Assembly: GCF_006717045.1 (NCBI RefSeq)
Contig: NZ_VFPH01000001.1
Span: 2,356,001-2,420,000, forward strand
Direction of reading: 5' to 3'
Source: Pseudonocardia cypriaca
GTDB taxonomy: Bacteria > Actinomycetota > Actinomycetes > Mycobacteriales > Pseudonocardiaceae
Length of the DNA stretch: 64,000 bases
Part shown: one piece after another, positions 43,446-52,452 of the stretch
Layout: each line of letters opens with the position of its first letter
Numbering within the stretch: the stretch's first letter is position 1
Translations under genes and position numbers: made by a program
Notes under the pieces: generated by a model
What the model saw: only the letters and a program-made list of their open reading frames with translations
Told to the model about the DNA's origin: nothing
Database searches by the model: none

Positions 43446-43778
43446 ATGCCCGACTGGCTGCGCACCACCCTGCTGATCGTCGGTGTACTCGGGTTGCTCG
43501 TCGTCATGGTGCTCGGGTACGTGATGTGGCGCTACCGCATCCCGCCGCGTGGCCTGATAGCCATGGGTGCCGCGGCGGTCTACCTCGTCTTGCCCATCGA
43601 CGTCGTGCCGGAGGCGGTCCTCGGTCCGCTCGGGCTGGTCGACGACGCCGGCGTCACCGTCGCGGTGGTGCTGTTCGTCTACAAGTTGGTGAAGGCGCAC
43701 CGCATCCTCAGTGATGGTGGGGTGGACCTGGGTCGACTGGGTCGGCGAACCCTGCACCGCGACCGCGACTCGGCCTGA
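43446..43778 (+). CDS. YkvA/DUF1232 family membrane protein
   Basis: The product is 110 residues. An N-terminal transmembrane helix (LLIVGVLGLLVVMVLGYVMW) is followed by the DUF1232 core IPPRGLIAMGAAAVYLVLPIDVVPEAVLGPLGLVDDAGVTVAVVLFVYKLVKAH, with the PIDxxPE signature. It is probably a small inner-membrane protein. The role is unknown. The ATG is the start of the conserved region; upstream frame extensions are not needed. Confidence 0.88.
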   Translation: MPDWLRTTLLIVGVLGLLVVMVLGYVMWRYRIPPRGLIAMGAAAVYLVLPIDVVPEAVLGPLGLVDDAGVTVAVVLFVYKLVKAHRILSDGGVDLGRLGRRTLHRDRDSA

Positions 43779-43968
43779 TCCCGCCTCGTCATCGACTGTG
43801 CCGCTGTTGGCGTCCGCGTTCGGGCGCCTCAACGGGGCGGGGAGAACTCGCCTGCTGGTCATCCACAGAGCGCTGACCAGAGGATTTCACGTGCGCCGAG
43901 CACCGGCGCATACCGCTGGCCGCACGCTCGGGACCGCACCCATTTTCCGCGAGTCCCGTGGAGACGAC

Positions 43969-44808
43969 ATGGCCACCACCAGTGCCGGCGCGTCCGCCGG
44001 CCGGCAGCTCGAGGCGAAACACCGCGCGGTGTGGGCCTCGGGTGACTACCCGGGCGTCGCGGCCGAGCTGATCCCGGACCTTGGCCCCGAGCTCGTCGCG
44101 GCCTGCGGGATCCGCGCCGGGCAGCGCGTCCTCGACGTCGACGCGGGCGCTGGGATCGCCGCGCTCCCCGCCGCCGCGACCGGGGCCGACGTCGTCGCCT
44201 CGAACCCGACTCCCGAGCTCATCGAGCGCGGCAGGAGCGCCGCCGCCGAGCGCGGGCTCGCGGTGGAGTGGGTCGAGGCGGAGGCCGAGGCGCTGCCCTT
44301 CCCGACCGGCGGCTTCGACGCGGTGATCTCGTGCGTGGGCGTGATGTTCGCCCCGCACCCCCGCGCGGCCGCCGACGAGCTGCTGCGCGTCTGCCGGCCG
44401 GGCGGGACGATCGCGCTGGTGAACTGGACGCCGGACGGATTCATCGGCGGCCTCTTCGCGACCATGGCCCGCTTCGCCCCACCGCCCCCGCCCGGCGCGC
44501 CGCCGCCACTGTGGGGCAGCGAGGAGCGCGTGCGTGAGCTGTTCGGCGACGGCGTCACGACGCTCGCAGTGCGGCACCGCATCACCGCCTTCGACCAGTG
44601 CGCCAGTCCGCTCGAGTTCCGCGAGTACTGGAAACGAGACCACGGCCCGACGATCGCGCTGTATGCGGCGAGCGCCGCCGACCCCGAGCGCGTCGCGGCG
44701 CTCGACTCCGCGTTCCTAGAGTTCCTGGAGAGCTGGAACGTCGCTCCGGTGGGCCGACCCGCCCGCTGGGAGGCGCAGTACCTGCTGGTCACCGCGACGC
44801 GGGCGTGA
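43969..44808 (+). CDS. Class I SAM-dependent methyltransferase
   Basis: The product is 279 residues. SAM motif I is VLDVDAGAGIAALPAA, a variant of the common DVACGTG. Motif II/III follows with FDAVISCVGVMFAPHPRAAADELLRVCRPGGTIALVNWTP, as in ubiquinone/menaquinone-type methyltransferases. The variant Asp in motif I is unusual. The substrate is not known. The ATG follows GTGGAGACGAC. Its 3' end overlaps the opposing SARP-type gene by 20 bp. Confidence 0.9.
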   Translation: MATTSAGASAGRQLEAKHRAVWASGDYPGVAAELIPDLGPELVAACGIRAGQRVLDVDAGAGIAALPAAATGADVVASNPTPELIERGRSAAAERGLAVEWVEAEAEALPFPTGGFDAVISCVGVMFAPHPRAAADELLRVCRPGGTIALVNWTPDGFIGGLFATMARFAPPPPPGAPPPLWGSEERVRELFGDGVTTLAVRHRITAFDQCASPLEFREYWKRDHGPTIALYAASAADPERVAALDSAFLEFLESWNVAPVGRPARWEAQYLLVTATRA

Positions 44809-47800
44809 CAGGCGCGGACTCCGCCATCGGGGTTGCCCCCATCGCCGCCAGCACGTCGCGGCCCGCGTCTCGCTCGGCGCCGCCTGCGAAGACGAGGGTG
44901 CGCGCCCACTGGTAGCGGCACCCGGTGGGCTCCAGTGCGGCCGCGGCCGCAAGAAGCCCGGGGCGGTCGCCTTCGGCGAGGGCGGCCGCCCGGTCGACGA
45001 CAGCCGCGGCGACCGGATTGTCGGCGGCGGTGACCCGGGCGACGGCGATGACCGCCGCTGCTCCGGCCTGCCCCGACAGCACGGCGGCCTCCGCTCGCAG
45101 CGCCGCGTACCAGGGGCGCCAGCGGACCGTGAACCAGGTGCGGAACTCCTCGGGCGGGGTCCGCAGCAGAGCGGCCGCCTCCGCCGGGTGGCCGCGGTGC
45201 AGCAGCAGCCAGGCGTCGAAGAAGGCGCCGAAGTTCTGCTCGGCCAGCCGCCATCCGGGCTTCGGGATCTCGAGCACCCTCACCAGGTCCAGCCATGCGG
45301 CCCGGGCGGCCTCGTCGCCGCGGAGTCCGTGTACCGCGGCCGCCGCGGCGGCGCTGACGCCGTGGCTGCCCGCCGCAGGGCGGCCCGCCCGCTCCCATCC
45401 TTCGCGGAACCGCTCGGCCAGTGCCACCGTCTCGTCCCAGTCCCCGGCCAGCGCGGTCACCACGATGAGCCGGCTGGTGGCGAGGTGACCCTCCTCGCGG
45501 TGGAACGGCAGGTCGCGCGCCGCCGCGGCGAGCCGGCGGGCGGCGACCAGATCGCCCGCGGCCAGTACGGCCTCGGTGGCGAAGTGGTAGGCGTCGGCCA
45601 GCTCCACCCCGATCTCCGCCCGCACCGGCAGTGGAGCGAGCACCTGGGTGCGCCGCAGCACGCTCTCCGTCGCGCCGCGAATGTCGCCGCTGGCCAGCTG
45701 GATCGTGGCGAGCTGGTCCAGCGCGGCACTCTCGACGACCGGGTCCTCGATGATGCGGGCGAGCTCGATCGCCCGCAGGGCGACGGCGCGGCTGCGCGGG
45801 TCGAGGTCGGGGATCAGGGCCGCCTCGGCTGCGAGCACCTGGGCCTCCGCAGCGGGGTTCCCGCTGGCCAGCGGCCGCGCCTCGGTGAACAACGCCTCGG
45901 CGGCCCCGTCCGGGGCGACGGTCCTGAGGAGGCCGGGGAACCGGTTGAGGACGTCGGCCGCCTGCGCGAGGTCACGCGCGGCACCTGCCGGATCCGCTGC
46001 CCCCAGCGCCGCGTCGGCAGCCCTGCGGAACAGCGCGAGCGCGTCGTCGCCGCCGTGCCGGCTCAGCGCGGCACCGGCGGCGCTGCGCAGGGCCGCCGCG
46101 GCTGCGGCGTCGTCGCCGGCCCAGGCCGCCGCCTGCTCGTAGCGCCGCTGCGCCTCGCCGGGCATCCCGCGGGCGAACGTGAGGTCTGCGAGTACGACCG
46201 CGAGCCGGTGGGCTTCCCCGAGGTGCCCGCTGCGGGTTGCAGCCCAGGTCAAGGCGCTGCGGATGTCGTCGGCGATGCGATCGAACGCGGCCCCCCAGGC
46301 CACGGGGTCCGTCCCCGAGGTAGCGGCGAGCGCCTCTCCCGCCTCCTGGCACCAGGCCAGGTGTCGCGTAGCGGTCGCGTCCCGCTCCCTCGCCGCGACG
46401 AGCATCCCCGTGCCGTACTGGCGGATCGTCTCCAGCATCCGGTACCGCGTGCCGCCGGGGTCGGCGACCGTGGAGAGCAGGTTCTGGTCCACCAGCCGCG
46501 CCAGCCCGCCCCGTACGTCCTCCACGGCCGGGAGCGGCCGGTCCCCGGCCACAGCGCGTGCGGCCTCCACGGTGAAGGGAGAGGCGAACAGCGACGTGCG
46601 GCGCAGCAGCGCCTGGTCGAACTCGCTGAGCAGCGCGTAGCTCCAGTCCAGCGCGGAGCGCAGCGAGCGGTGCCGATCGTCGGCGCGGGCCCCGCCGGCG
46701 AGTAGCTGCAGCCGGTCGGCGAGACCGGCCTCCACGCCGTCCAGCCCCACCGCCGGCAGCCGCGCGGCGGCCAACTCGATGGCCAGCGCTGTCCCGTCGA
46801 GCGCATCGCAGACGGCCGCGACGCGCGCGAGGTCGGCCAGGTCCGGCGGGCTCCCGGCGGCTGCGGCGCGGGCGCGGAACAGCGCCACCGCGTCGCCGTC
46901 GTCCGCGACCGAGAGCCCCGGCACCGGGAACACCCACTCGTAGGGCACCTGCAGCCGGGCCCGGCTGGTCGCGAGCACCACCAGCCGGGGGGCTCCGGCG
47001 AGCAGCCCCTCCACCAGCTCGATCACCCCGTCCACAACGTGCTCGCAGTTGTCGAGGACGAGCAGACACTGCCGGTCGGCGAGCCAGCCGACGACGGTCT
47101 CGTCGGGCGAGCGGGCCTGCTGCTCGCCCAGCCCGAGCCCCGCGGCGACGGCCGGGGCGACCATCGCGGGGTCGGTCACCGGCACCAGGTCGACGAACCG
47201 GACGCCATCGGCGAACCGGTCGGCGGCGTCGGCGGCGACGGTGAGCGCGAGGCGGGTCTTGCCGACCCCGCCCGGCCCGACGGCGGTCACCATCCGCTGC
47301 TCCTCGAGCAGGGCCGCGAGCGCCGCACGCTCGGCCGCCCGGCCGACGAACGTCGTCAGCGGAGCGGGCAGGCCGGGGCCGCGGGAGGCGGGTGCGTGGG
47401 CGGGTGCGGGCGGCGGTGCGGGCGGGAGCGGGCCGACCCATCCCGGGTCGCCGTCGAGGATCTGCTGGTGCACCGCGCGCAGCGCGGGCCCGGGGTCGGC
47501 GCCCAGCTCCTCGACGAGCAGTTCCCGTACCTGCCGGTGTGTTTCCAGCGCGTCGGCCTGCCGTCCGCTGCGGTGCTGGGCGAGCATCAGCTGCCCGGCG
47601 AGGCGCTCGTCGAGCGGATGGGCACGCAGCGCCGCGGTGAGCCCGGCGAGCAGCTCCGCGTGCCGGCCGGCGGCCAGCGCCGCGTCGTTGCGGTCCAGCA
47701 CGACGGCGATCTGCTCGGCCTCGGCGGCGGCCCGAATGCCGTGCGCCCATGGCGTGTCGAGGCCTGCGAGCGGCTCGCCACTCCACAGGCCCAGGGCCTC

Positions 47801-48175
47801 GTCGAACAGTGCGGCCGCAGCCGCGGCATCGCCGGCGCCCCGTGCCCGGGCGGCCAGGTGGCGGAAGCGGTGCAGGTCAACCGCCAGCGGGTCGGCAGCC
47901 AGCACGTAGCCGCCCGGCTCGCGGGAGATGCGCACGCCGTCGGCGTCCGCCAGCACCCGGCGCAGCCGCGAGAGGTAGGCCGCCAGCGCGTTGCGGGCCC
48001 GGTACGGGGGCCGGTCCGCCCACAGCCTGTCGATGAGCTGATCGGCCTGCACCGGGCGGCCGACGTCGACCAGCAGGGCCGCGAGGACGGACCGCTGGCG
48101 GGCGTGCCCGGCCTCGAGGTCGCGCCCGTCGAGGCGCACCGCGACGCCCCCGAGCAGCTTGAACTCCACCGTCAC
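44789..48175 (-). CDS. AfsR/SARP-type regulator with NB-ARC ATPase and TPR region
   Basis: The product is about 1128 residues. The DNA-binding domain (1-95) opens MTVEFKLLGGVAVRLDGRDLEAGHARQRSVLAALL. The activation domain (about 98-245) ends LGADPGPALRAVHQQILDGDP. A Pro-rich linker then leads to TTFVGRAAE, the P-loop VGPGGVGKTRLAL (about 299-311) and LLVLDNCEHVVDGV. The C-terminal 550 residues are helical. It is a second large SARP-like regulator, not closely similar to that at 38839. The GTG at 48175 was chosen because the domain starts there; frame extension to 48337 is rich in Arg/Gly and probably untranslated. Confidence 0.9.
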   Translation of the reverse strand: MTVEFKLLGGVAVRLDGRDLEAGHARQRSVLAALLVDVGRPVQADQLIDRLWADRPPYRARNALAAYLSRLRRVLADADGVRISREPGGYVLAADPLAVDLHRFRHLAARARGAGDAAAAAALFDEALGLWSGEPLAGLDTPWAHGIRAAAEAEQIAVVLDRNDAALAAGRHAELLAGLTAALRAHPLDERLAGQLMLAQHRSGRQADALETHRQVRELLVEELGADPGPALRAVHQQILDGDPGWVGPLPPAPPPAPAHAPASRGPGLPAPLTTFVGRAAERAALAALLEEQRMVTAVGPGGVGKTRLALTVAADAADRFADGVRFVDLVPVTDPAMVAPAVAAGLGLGEQQARSPDETVVGWLADRQCLLVLDNCEHVVDGVIELVEGLLAGAPRLVVLATSRARLQVPYEWVFPVPGLSVADDGDAVALFRARAAAAGSPPDLADLARVAAVCDALDGTALAIELAAARLPAVGLDGVEAGLADRLQLLAGGARADDRHRSLRSALDWSYALLSEFDQALLRRTSLFASPFTVEAARAVAGDRPLPAVEDVRGGLARLVDQNLLSTVADPGGTRYRMLETIRQYGTGMLVAARERDATATRHLAWCQEAGEALAATSGTDPVAWGAAFDRIADDIRSALTWAATRSGHLGEAHRLAVVLADLTFARGMPGEAQRRYEQAAAWAGDDAAAAAALRSAAGAALSRHGGDDALALFRRAADAALGAADPAGAARDLAQAADVLNRFPGLLRTVAPDGAAEALFTEARPLASGNPAAEAQVLAAEAALIPDLDPRSRAVALRAIELARIIEDPVVESAALDQLATIQLASGDIRGATESVLRRTQVLAPLPVRAEIGVELADAYHFATEAVLAAGDLVAARRLAAAARDLPFHREEGHLATSRLIVVTALAGDWDETVALAERFREGWERAGRPAAGSHGVSAAAAAAVHGLRGDEAARAAWLDLVRVLEIPKPGWRLAEQNFGAFFDAWLLLHRGHPAEAAALLRTPPEEFRTWFTVRWRPWYAALRAEAAVLSGQAGAAAVIAVARVTAADNPVAAAVVDRAAALAEGDRPGLLAAAAALEPTGCRYQWARTLVFAGGAERDAGRDVLAAMGATPMAESAPVTPASR

Positions 48176-48383
48176 GCTGCTCACCGCCTGACCGGGACGT
48201 CGCCCGACGCGACGCCCGATGCTCGGGGCGGCCGGGGGTACGGGAGCGAGGGTCCTCGCCCGTCCAGTCTGCCCAGCGGCCCGCCCCGTGACCAGGACCT
48301 TTGACATTTTGCGGCTCCTGCCGAGCCGGCGGCGCATCGTCGGTCACGGCCAGGAACCCGACCTGCGGCAGAGGCGAGCGTTG

Positions 48384-48507
48384 AAACGGCGCATCGACAT
48401 CGACGGCGTCGAGTACCCGTACTTCGACCAGCTCGTCTGGGCGGGCCTGGCCACCATGCCCGGCCTGCTCGCCACCGCCATACCAGCGGGCCGGTCCCCC
48501 GAGGCGT
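48384..48507 (+). pseudogene. Remnant of an amidase C-terminus
   Basis: The plus strand reads RRIDIDGVEYPYFDQLVWAG then LATMPGLLATAIPAGRSPE. This is the near-C-terminal segment of amidase-signature enzymes (PYFDQLFWAGLATLxxLPA-type). It has no start, no catalytic part and no true C-terminus; the sequence after PE is unrelated. It lies in the 413-bp gap between the leftward SARP gene and the sigma-factor gene, so a former amidase gene was almost wholly deleted. This accounts for the only recognisable content of that gap apart from the flanking promoters. Confidence 0.55.
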
Positions 48508-48588
48508 TCGAGCAAGTGCAGTTGCCGCAGGGCGCCGGAAACACCATGCGTAGGCTCGTTGCGGTACCGGCCGTACGCGAGGAGGGCC

Positions 48589-48669
48589 ATGTCGACGCCG
48601 AGCACCTCGGCTGCGCACCCGGGAACGGCCGAGGAGGCTCCGTTCGGGCGGCGGGTGCGGCGTGGGTAG
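48589..48669 (+). CDS. Possible 26-residue leader peptide upstream of the sigma factor
   Basis: An ATG with GCGAGGAGGGCC before it opens a frame MSTPSTSAAHPGTAEEAPFG, which ends at a TAG overlapping the GTG start of the sigma gene by eight bases. The sigma gene has no good ribosome site of its own, so reading the leader could be needed to start it. No homology is expected at this size. Confidence 0.35.
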   Translation: MSTPSTSAAHPGTAEEAPFGRRVRRG

Positions 48670-49585
48670 TGCCGGCCGAGAGCCGCTCGTTCGCGACGAG
48701 CTGGCCGAGCTGGCCGACGAGTTCGCGCTGATGCGGCCCCGGCTGTTCGGGATCGCTTACAGGATGCTCGGGAGCGTCGCGGACGCCGAGGACATCGTGC
48801 AGGACGTGTGGGTCAAGTGGCAGGCGCAGGACCGGGCATCGGTGCGGGACGCCATGGCCTTCCTCGTCACCATGACCACCCGGCTTGCGATCAACGCGAC
48901 GCAGACGGCCCGTGCGCGGCGCGAGACCTACGCGGGTCCGTGGCTGCCCGAACCGGTCGACACAACCGCCGATCCTGTTCTGGGTGCTGAGCGGGGCGCG
49001 GCCCTGGAGGTCGCGGTGCTCGTCCTGCTTGAGAAGCTGACCCCGACCGAGCGGGCAGCGTTCGTGCTGCGCGAGGCGTTCGACTACCCCTACGGCCGCA
49101 TCGCCGAGGTGCTGGAGACCTCGGAGGTCAACGCGCGCAAGCTGCTCAGCCGCGCTCGGCAGGCCGTCGCGGCCGAGCGGAGGACCTCCGTCGACGTGGT
49201 CCAGCAGCGCAGGTTGCTCTCGGCGTTCCTCTCCGCCGCGCAGGCAGGTGACTTCGACGAGCTGGAGTCGCTGTTCGCCGCTGACGTCGCCAGCTACTCC
49301 GACGGCGGGGGAGCCGTGCGCGACGCGTCGCGCATCCCGGTGTTCGGACGCACGCGCGTGGCGAAGTTCGTCGCGTCGTTCGCCGCGAGGTTCTGGGCGG
49401 ACGTCCGGGTGGACTGGGTGGAGGCGAACGGGGGCCCGTCGGTGCTGGTCACCCGCTACGGCGAGGCGGTGGCCTGGCTCACCGCGACCGCGACCGCGGA
49501 CGGTATCGACCACCTCTATTGGGTCATGCACCCGGCGAAGCTCGCGCACATCTCGGCCGCGGTCTCGGCCCGGGGCACGGGGTAG
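48662..49585 (+). CDS. ECF41-type RNA polymerase sigma factor (SigJ-like) with SnoaL C-domain
   Basis: The product is 307 residues. The sigma-2 domain (about 22-90) contains LFGIAYRMLGSVADAEDIVQDVWVKW. The sigma-4 domain (about 125-180) contains LTPTERAAFVLREAFDYPYGRIAEVLETSEVNARKLLSRARQ. A SnoaL-like domain (about 190-300) follows with FLSAAQAGDFDELESLFAADVASYSDGGG. This order defines ECF41 factors, whose C-domain controls activity without an anti-sigma factor. No partner COE-type gene is adjacent. The GTG start overlaps a short upstream frame. Autoregulation is usual in the family but not shown here. Confidence 0.92.
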   Translation: MGSAGREPLVRDELAELADEFALMRPRLFGIAYRMLGSVADAEDIVQDVWVKWQAQDRASVRDAMAFLVTMTTRLAINATQTARARRETYAGPWLPEPVDTTADPVLGAERGAALEVAVLVLLEKLTPTERAAFVLREAFDYPYGRIAEVLETSEVNARKLLSRARQAVAAERRTSVDVVQQRRLLSAFLSAAQAGDFDELESLFAADVASYSDGGGAVRDASRIPVFGRTRVAKFVASFAARFWADVRVDWVEANGGPSVLVTRYGEAVAWLTATATADGIDHLYWVMHPAKLAHISAAVSARGTG

Positions 49586-49691
49586 GGCGACCGCCTGCGA
49601 GGGGCGTCGCGGTCCTGTGTCACAGACGAGGGTGGGATCCGGTCCTTCCTCGGGACGGGCGTGTGCCCCGTCCGACCGAGGAAGGACGACC

Positions 49692-50750
49692 GTGACGCTC
49701 TCCACCACCGGCATCTGCACGCTCGACGAGCTGCGCACGCATCTGCAGTGGGCGCTCGAGCTCGAGCACTCCACCCTCCCGCCGTACCTCTGTGCGCTGT
49801 ACTCCCTCGATCCCGACCGGAACGCCGAGGCCGCACAGGTCGTGGGCAGTGTGTTCGCCGAGGAGATGCTGCACCTGCTGCTGGCGGCGAATCTCGTGAA
49901 CGCCGTGGGCGCGGACCCGGTGCTCGACGCGCCGCACCTGCTGCCTTCCTACCCGCACCCGTTGCCGCACAGCGATGGATCCGTGCAGGTCGGGCTCGGC
50001 CCGTTCGGTCCCGAGGCGTTGGACCTGTTCCTGCGGATCGAGCAGCCGGCCCGGGTGGACGGCCCGGCGCAGGCCGACGGCTACGCCACGATCGGCCAGT
50101 TCTACACGGCGATCGAGAACGGGCTGCGCGAGATGTGCGCGACCCTCGGGGAAGAGGCCGTGTTCAGCGGCGACCCGGCGCGCCAGATCAGCGACGTCCA
50201 CTTCCGGCGGGGCGGCGGCCGGGTCATCGCCGTGGTGGACCTCGCGTCGGCGCTCGACGCTCTCGGCGAGATCGTCGAGCAGGGTGAGGGCGCGACCCGC
50301 ACGGAAGTCTGGGACGGCGACCGGGACGTCGTCCACCCGGATCGGGACGAGGTCGCCCACTACTACCGCTTCGTGGAGCTGAAGGAGGGCAGGCGGTTCC
50401 AGGCGGGAGACACGCCGCGGTCCGGTCCCACGGGCGAGGCCCTCGTCGTCGACCTCGACGGCATCGCACCGATGCGGCCGAACCCGCGCACGACCGACCA
50501 CGCGCCGGGCAGCCCCGTCCGGCAGGCGCAGGAGGAGTTCAACCGCACCTACTGCCTGCTGCTGCAACAGCTGGAAGAAGCCTGCACCGGCAGCCCGTCG
50601 CGACTCGGGGCCGCGGTCGGCACGATGTACGCGGTGCGGGAGCAGGCGCTGGCGTTGCTGCGGATGCCCGACGGCAACGGCGGCTCGACGGCGGGTCCCA
50701 CCTTCGAGTGGGTGCCGAGGGATCGGCGCAGCGCGAGCACGCACGGGTAA
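49692..50750 (+). CDS. Ferritin-like (iminophenyl-pyruvate dimer synthase-like) protein
   Basis: The product is 352 residues. Helix 1 is LDELRTHLQWALELEHSTLPPYLCALYSL (Glu25, His26) and helix 2 is GSVFAEEMLHLLLAANLVNAVGA (Glu58, His61). These match the VioB/IPD-synthase-type ferritin-like family, which uses metal or heme-like centres to couple amino-acid-derived imines. Whether it has such activity is unknown. No indole or tryptophan-oxidase gene is near, so a violacein-like pathway is not supported. The GTG follows GAGGAAGGACGACC. Confidence 0.85.
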   Translation: MTLSTTGICTLDELRTHLQWALELEHSTLPPYLCALYSLDPDRNAEAAQVVGSVFAEEMLHLLLAANLVNAVGADPVLDAPHLLPSYPHPLPHSDGSVQVGLGPFGPEALDLFLRIEQPARVDGPAQADGYATIGQFYTAIENGLREMCATLGEEAVFSGDPARQISDVHFRRGGGRVIAVVDLASALDALGEIVEQGEGATRTEVWDGDRDVVHPDRDEVAHYYRFVELKEGRRFQAGDTPRSGPTGEALVVDLDGIAPMRPNPRTTDHAPGSPVRQAQEEFNRTYCLLLQQLEEACTGSPSRLGAAVGTMYAVREQALALLRMPDGNGGSTAGPTFEWVPRDRRSASTHG

Positions 50751-51021
50751 GTCCTCCACGCCCGCTTGCGCGATCGGCCGGGTCACGGACATCTGCGCCG
50801 TCTCGTCCGGAGTCCGGTAGCCCCGCCGATCCCCGTGACGTCGCGAAGGTGGTTCGCCCTCGGCCAGGCCGGCGTCACCACCGGCAGCGTGGGCGAGCCG
50901 ACCCCCCGTGCCACTGCCGCGCAACACCCCGCAACCGCGGCGCAACGCTGCGTCGCTCCGGGCAACACGAACTCGTTCCGGACGTCACCAGGAGGACACG
51001 CGCGGGCTCGACGCTTTCCCC

Positions 51022-51891
51022 ATGACGACGCGGGGTCCGGCCCGGGTGCACGACGCGCACCGGCACCTGGGGGTGCTGCCGGCGCATCCCTTCTACGGGG
51101 GTCCGGCTGTCAACCCGGACACCACGGCGCGGGCGACCATCGACGAGCTCCTCGGCGACCTGGACCGTGAGGGCACCGAGCGGGCGCTGGTGCTGCCGAA
51201 CTACGGCGTGCCGGACCCGAGCACGTCGTTCGCGTTGAACGACCTCGTCATCGAGGCGGCGCAGCGCGACGAGCGCGTCCTCGCGGGGCTGTGGACCTCG
51301 CCCCGCCCGCAGGACGCGGCCGCCACCGAGAAGGCGCTCGCCCTCGCGGGCGAGCGCGGGGTGGCAGCGTTGAAGCTGTCGTTCCTGCTCGGCGGGCGGG
51401 CGGACGACGAGGCCTGCCGGCCGCAACTGGATGCGATCTTCGCGGCCGCCCGGGCGCACGGCCTCGTCGTGCACGTCCACACGAGCCCGGGCGCCGCGAG
51501 CGACATCGACGAGGTCGGGCTGCTCGTCGAGCGCTACGCCGACGACGTGCCGCTGCACCTGGTGCACCTGGGCGGCGGGATGAGCGGGCACATCAAGCTC
51601 ATCGGCCACCGGTTCTTCGACTGGGTCGCCGCCGGCAAGCGCGTCTACACCGACACCAGCTGGGCCATCGGGTTCGCGCCCCGCTGGCTGGCCGCCGAGA
51701 TCGAGCGCCGCGGCATCGGCGCGGACCGGGTGCTCTTCGCCTCCGACCAGCCGTGGGGCGACTTCGCAGGCGAGCACGCCCGGCTGGCCGCCGCCACCGG
51801 CGACGGCGAGCTCGCCGAGCTCGTCTTCTCCCGCAACTTCGAGGCCCTCCACGGCCTCGGCCGACCCAGCAACGAGAAGGAGTCACCATGA
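51022..51891 (+). CDS. Amidohydrolase family protein, first gene of the nitrilase cluster
   Basis: The product is 289 residues. VHDAHRHLG near the start gives the HxH metal site, LVVHVHTSPG and LHLVHLGGG supply later histidines, and the late VLFASDQPWGDF supplies the acidic residue of a TIM-barrel amidohydrolase_2-type enzyme. It probably hydrolyses a C-N or C-C bond. Its stop overlaps the next ATG, tying it to the MSMEG_0572-family gene, so it is likely part of the cluster's pathway. GGAGGACACG lies 20 bp upstream. Confidence 0.88.
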   Translation: MTTRGPARVHDAHRHLGVLPAHPFYGGPAVNPDTTARATIDELLGDLDREGTERALVLPNYGVPDPSTSFALNDLVIEAAQRDERVLAGLWTSPRPQDAAATEKALALAGERGVAALKLSFLLGGRADDEACRPQLDAIFAAARAHGLVVHVHTSPGAASDIDEVGLLVERYADDVPLHLVHLGGGMSGHIKLIGHRFFDWVAAGKRVYTDTSWAIGFAPRWLAAEIERRGIGADRVLFASDQPWGDFAGEHARLAAATGDGELAELVFSRNFEALHGLGRPSNEKESP

Positions 51892-52445
51892 CCCAGACCG
51901 CCCCCGCCACCACCGGAACGCCGCTGATCTCGGATGAGGAGCTCGCGGCCAACCAGCAGGCGAGCCTCGCCGAGATCCCGCACCCGTCGCTGCCCGCCGG
52001 GACCAACCTCTACGGCTCCACCAAGATCTTCCCCGACTACCAGGCCCGCGAGGGCGAGACCTACTTCACCCTCGTCCACGGCATCGCGCACGAGTCGTCG
52101 GTGAGCTTCGTGGCGGTCCTGCAGGCCCTGCGCGCGCTGCGGAAGGGCTTCGACTCGGTGCTGTACTTCTACGGGCCGGCCGCGATGAACGCGATGGCCA
52201 CCCGCGGGTTCCCGACCACCGGTGACTCCGCCTTCCCGGGCGAGCACAACATCAACACGCAGATCGAGCGGTTCATCGAGGAAGGCGGCACCGTCTACGT
52301 CTGCCGCTTCGGTCTCTCGCTGCACGGCCTGCGCGAGGAGGACCTGATCGCGGGGTGCATCCCGAGCCACCCGCTCGACGTCCAGGACGCGTTGATCCAC
52401 TACGCGCGCAAGGGCGCCATCATCAACTCCACCTACAACCTCTGA
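51888..52445 (+). CDS. MSMEG_0572/Sll0783 family nitrogen-starvation protein
   Basis: The product is 185 residues. Conserved stretches are GTNLYGSTKIFPDYQAREGETYFTLVHGIAHESSVSFVAVLQALRALRKGFDSVLYFYGPAAMNAMATRGFPTTGDSAFPGEHNINTQIERFI, which identify the family found only in Nit1C-type clusters. It appears soluble and shows a DsrE-like alpha/beta pattern. The biochemical role is unknown. GAGAAGGAG precedes the ATG; ATGA overlap with the amidohydrolase gene, and the radical SAM gene follows at 7 bp. Confidence 0.93.
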   Translation: MTQTAPATTGTPLISDEELAANQQASLAEIPHPSLPAGTNLYGSTKIFPDYQAREGETYFTLVHGIAHESSVSFVAVLQALRALRKGFDSVLYFYGPAAMNAMATRGFPTTGDSAFPGEHNINTQIERFIEEGGTVYVCRFGLSLHGLREEDLIAGCIPSHPLDVQDALIHYARKGAIINSTYNL

Positions 52446-52452
52446 TCCGGCC

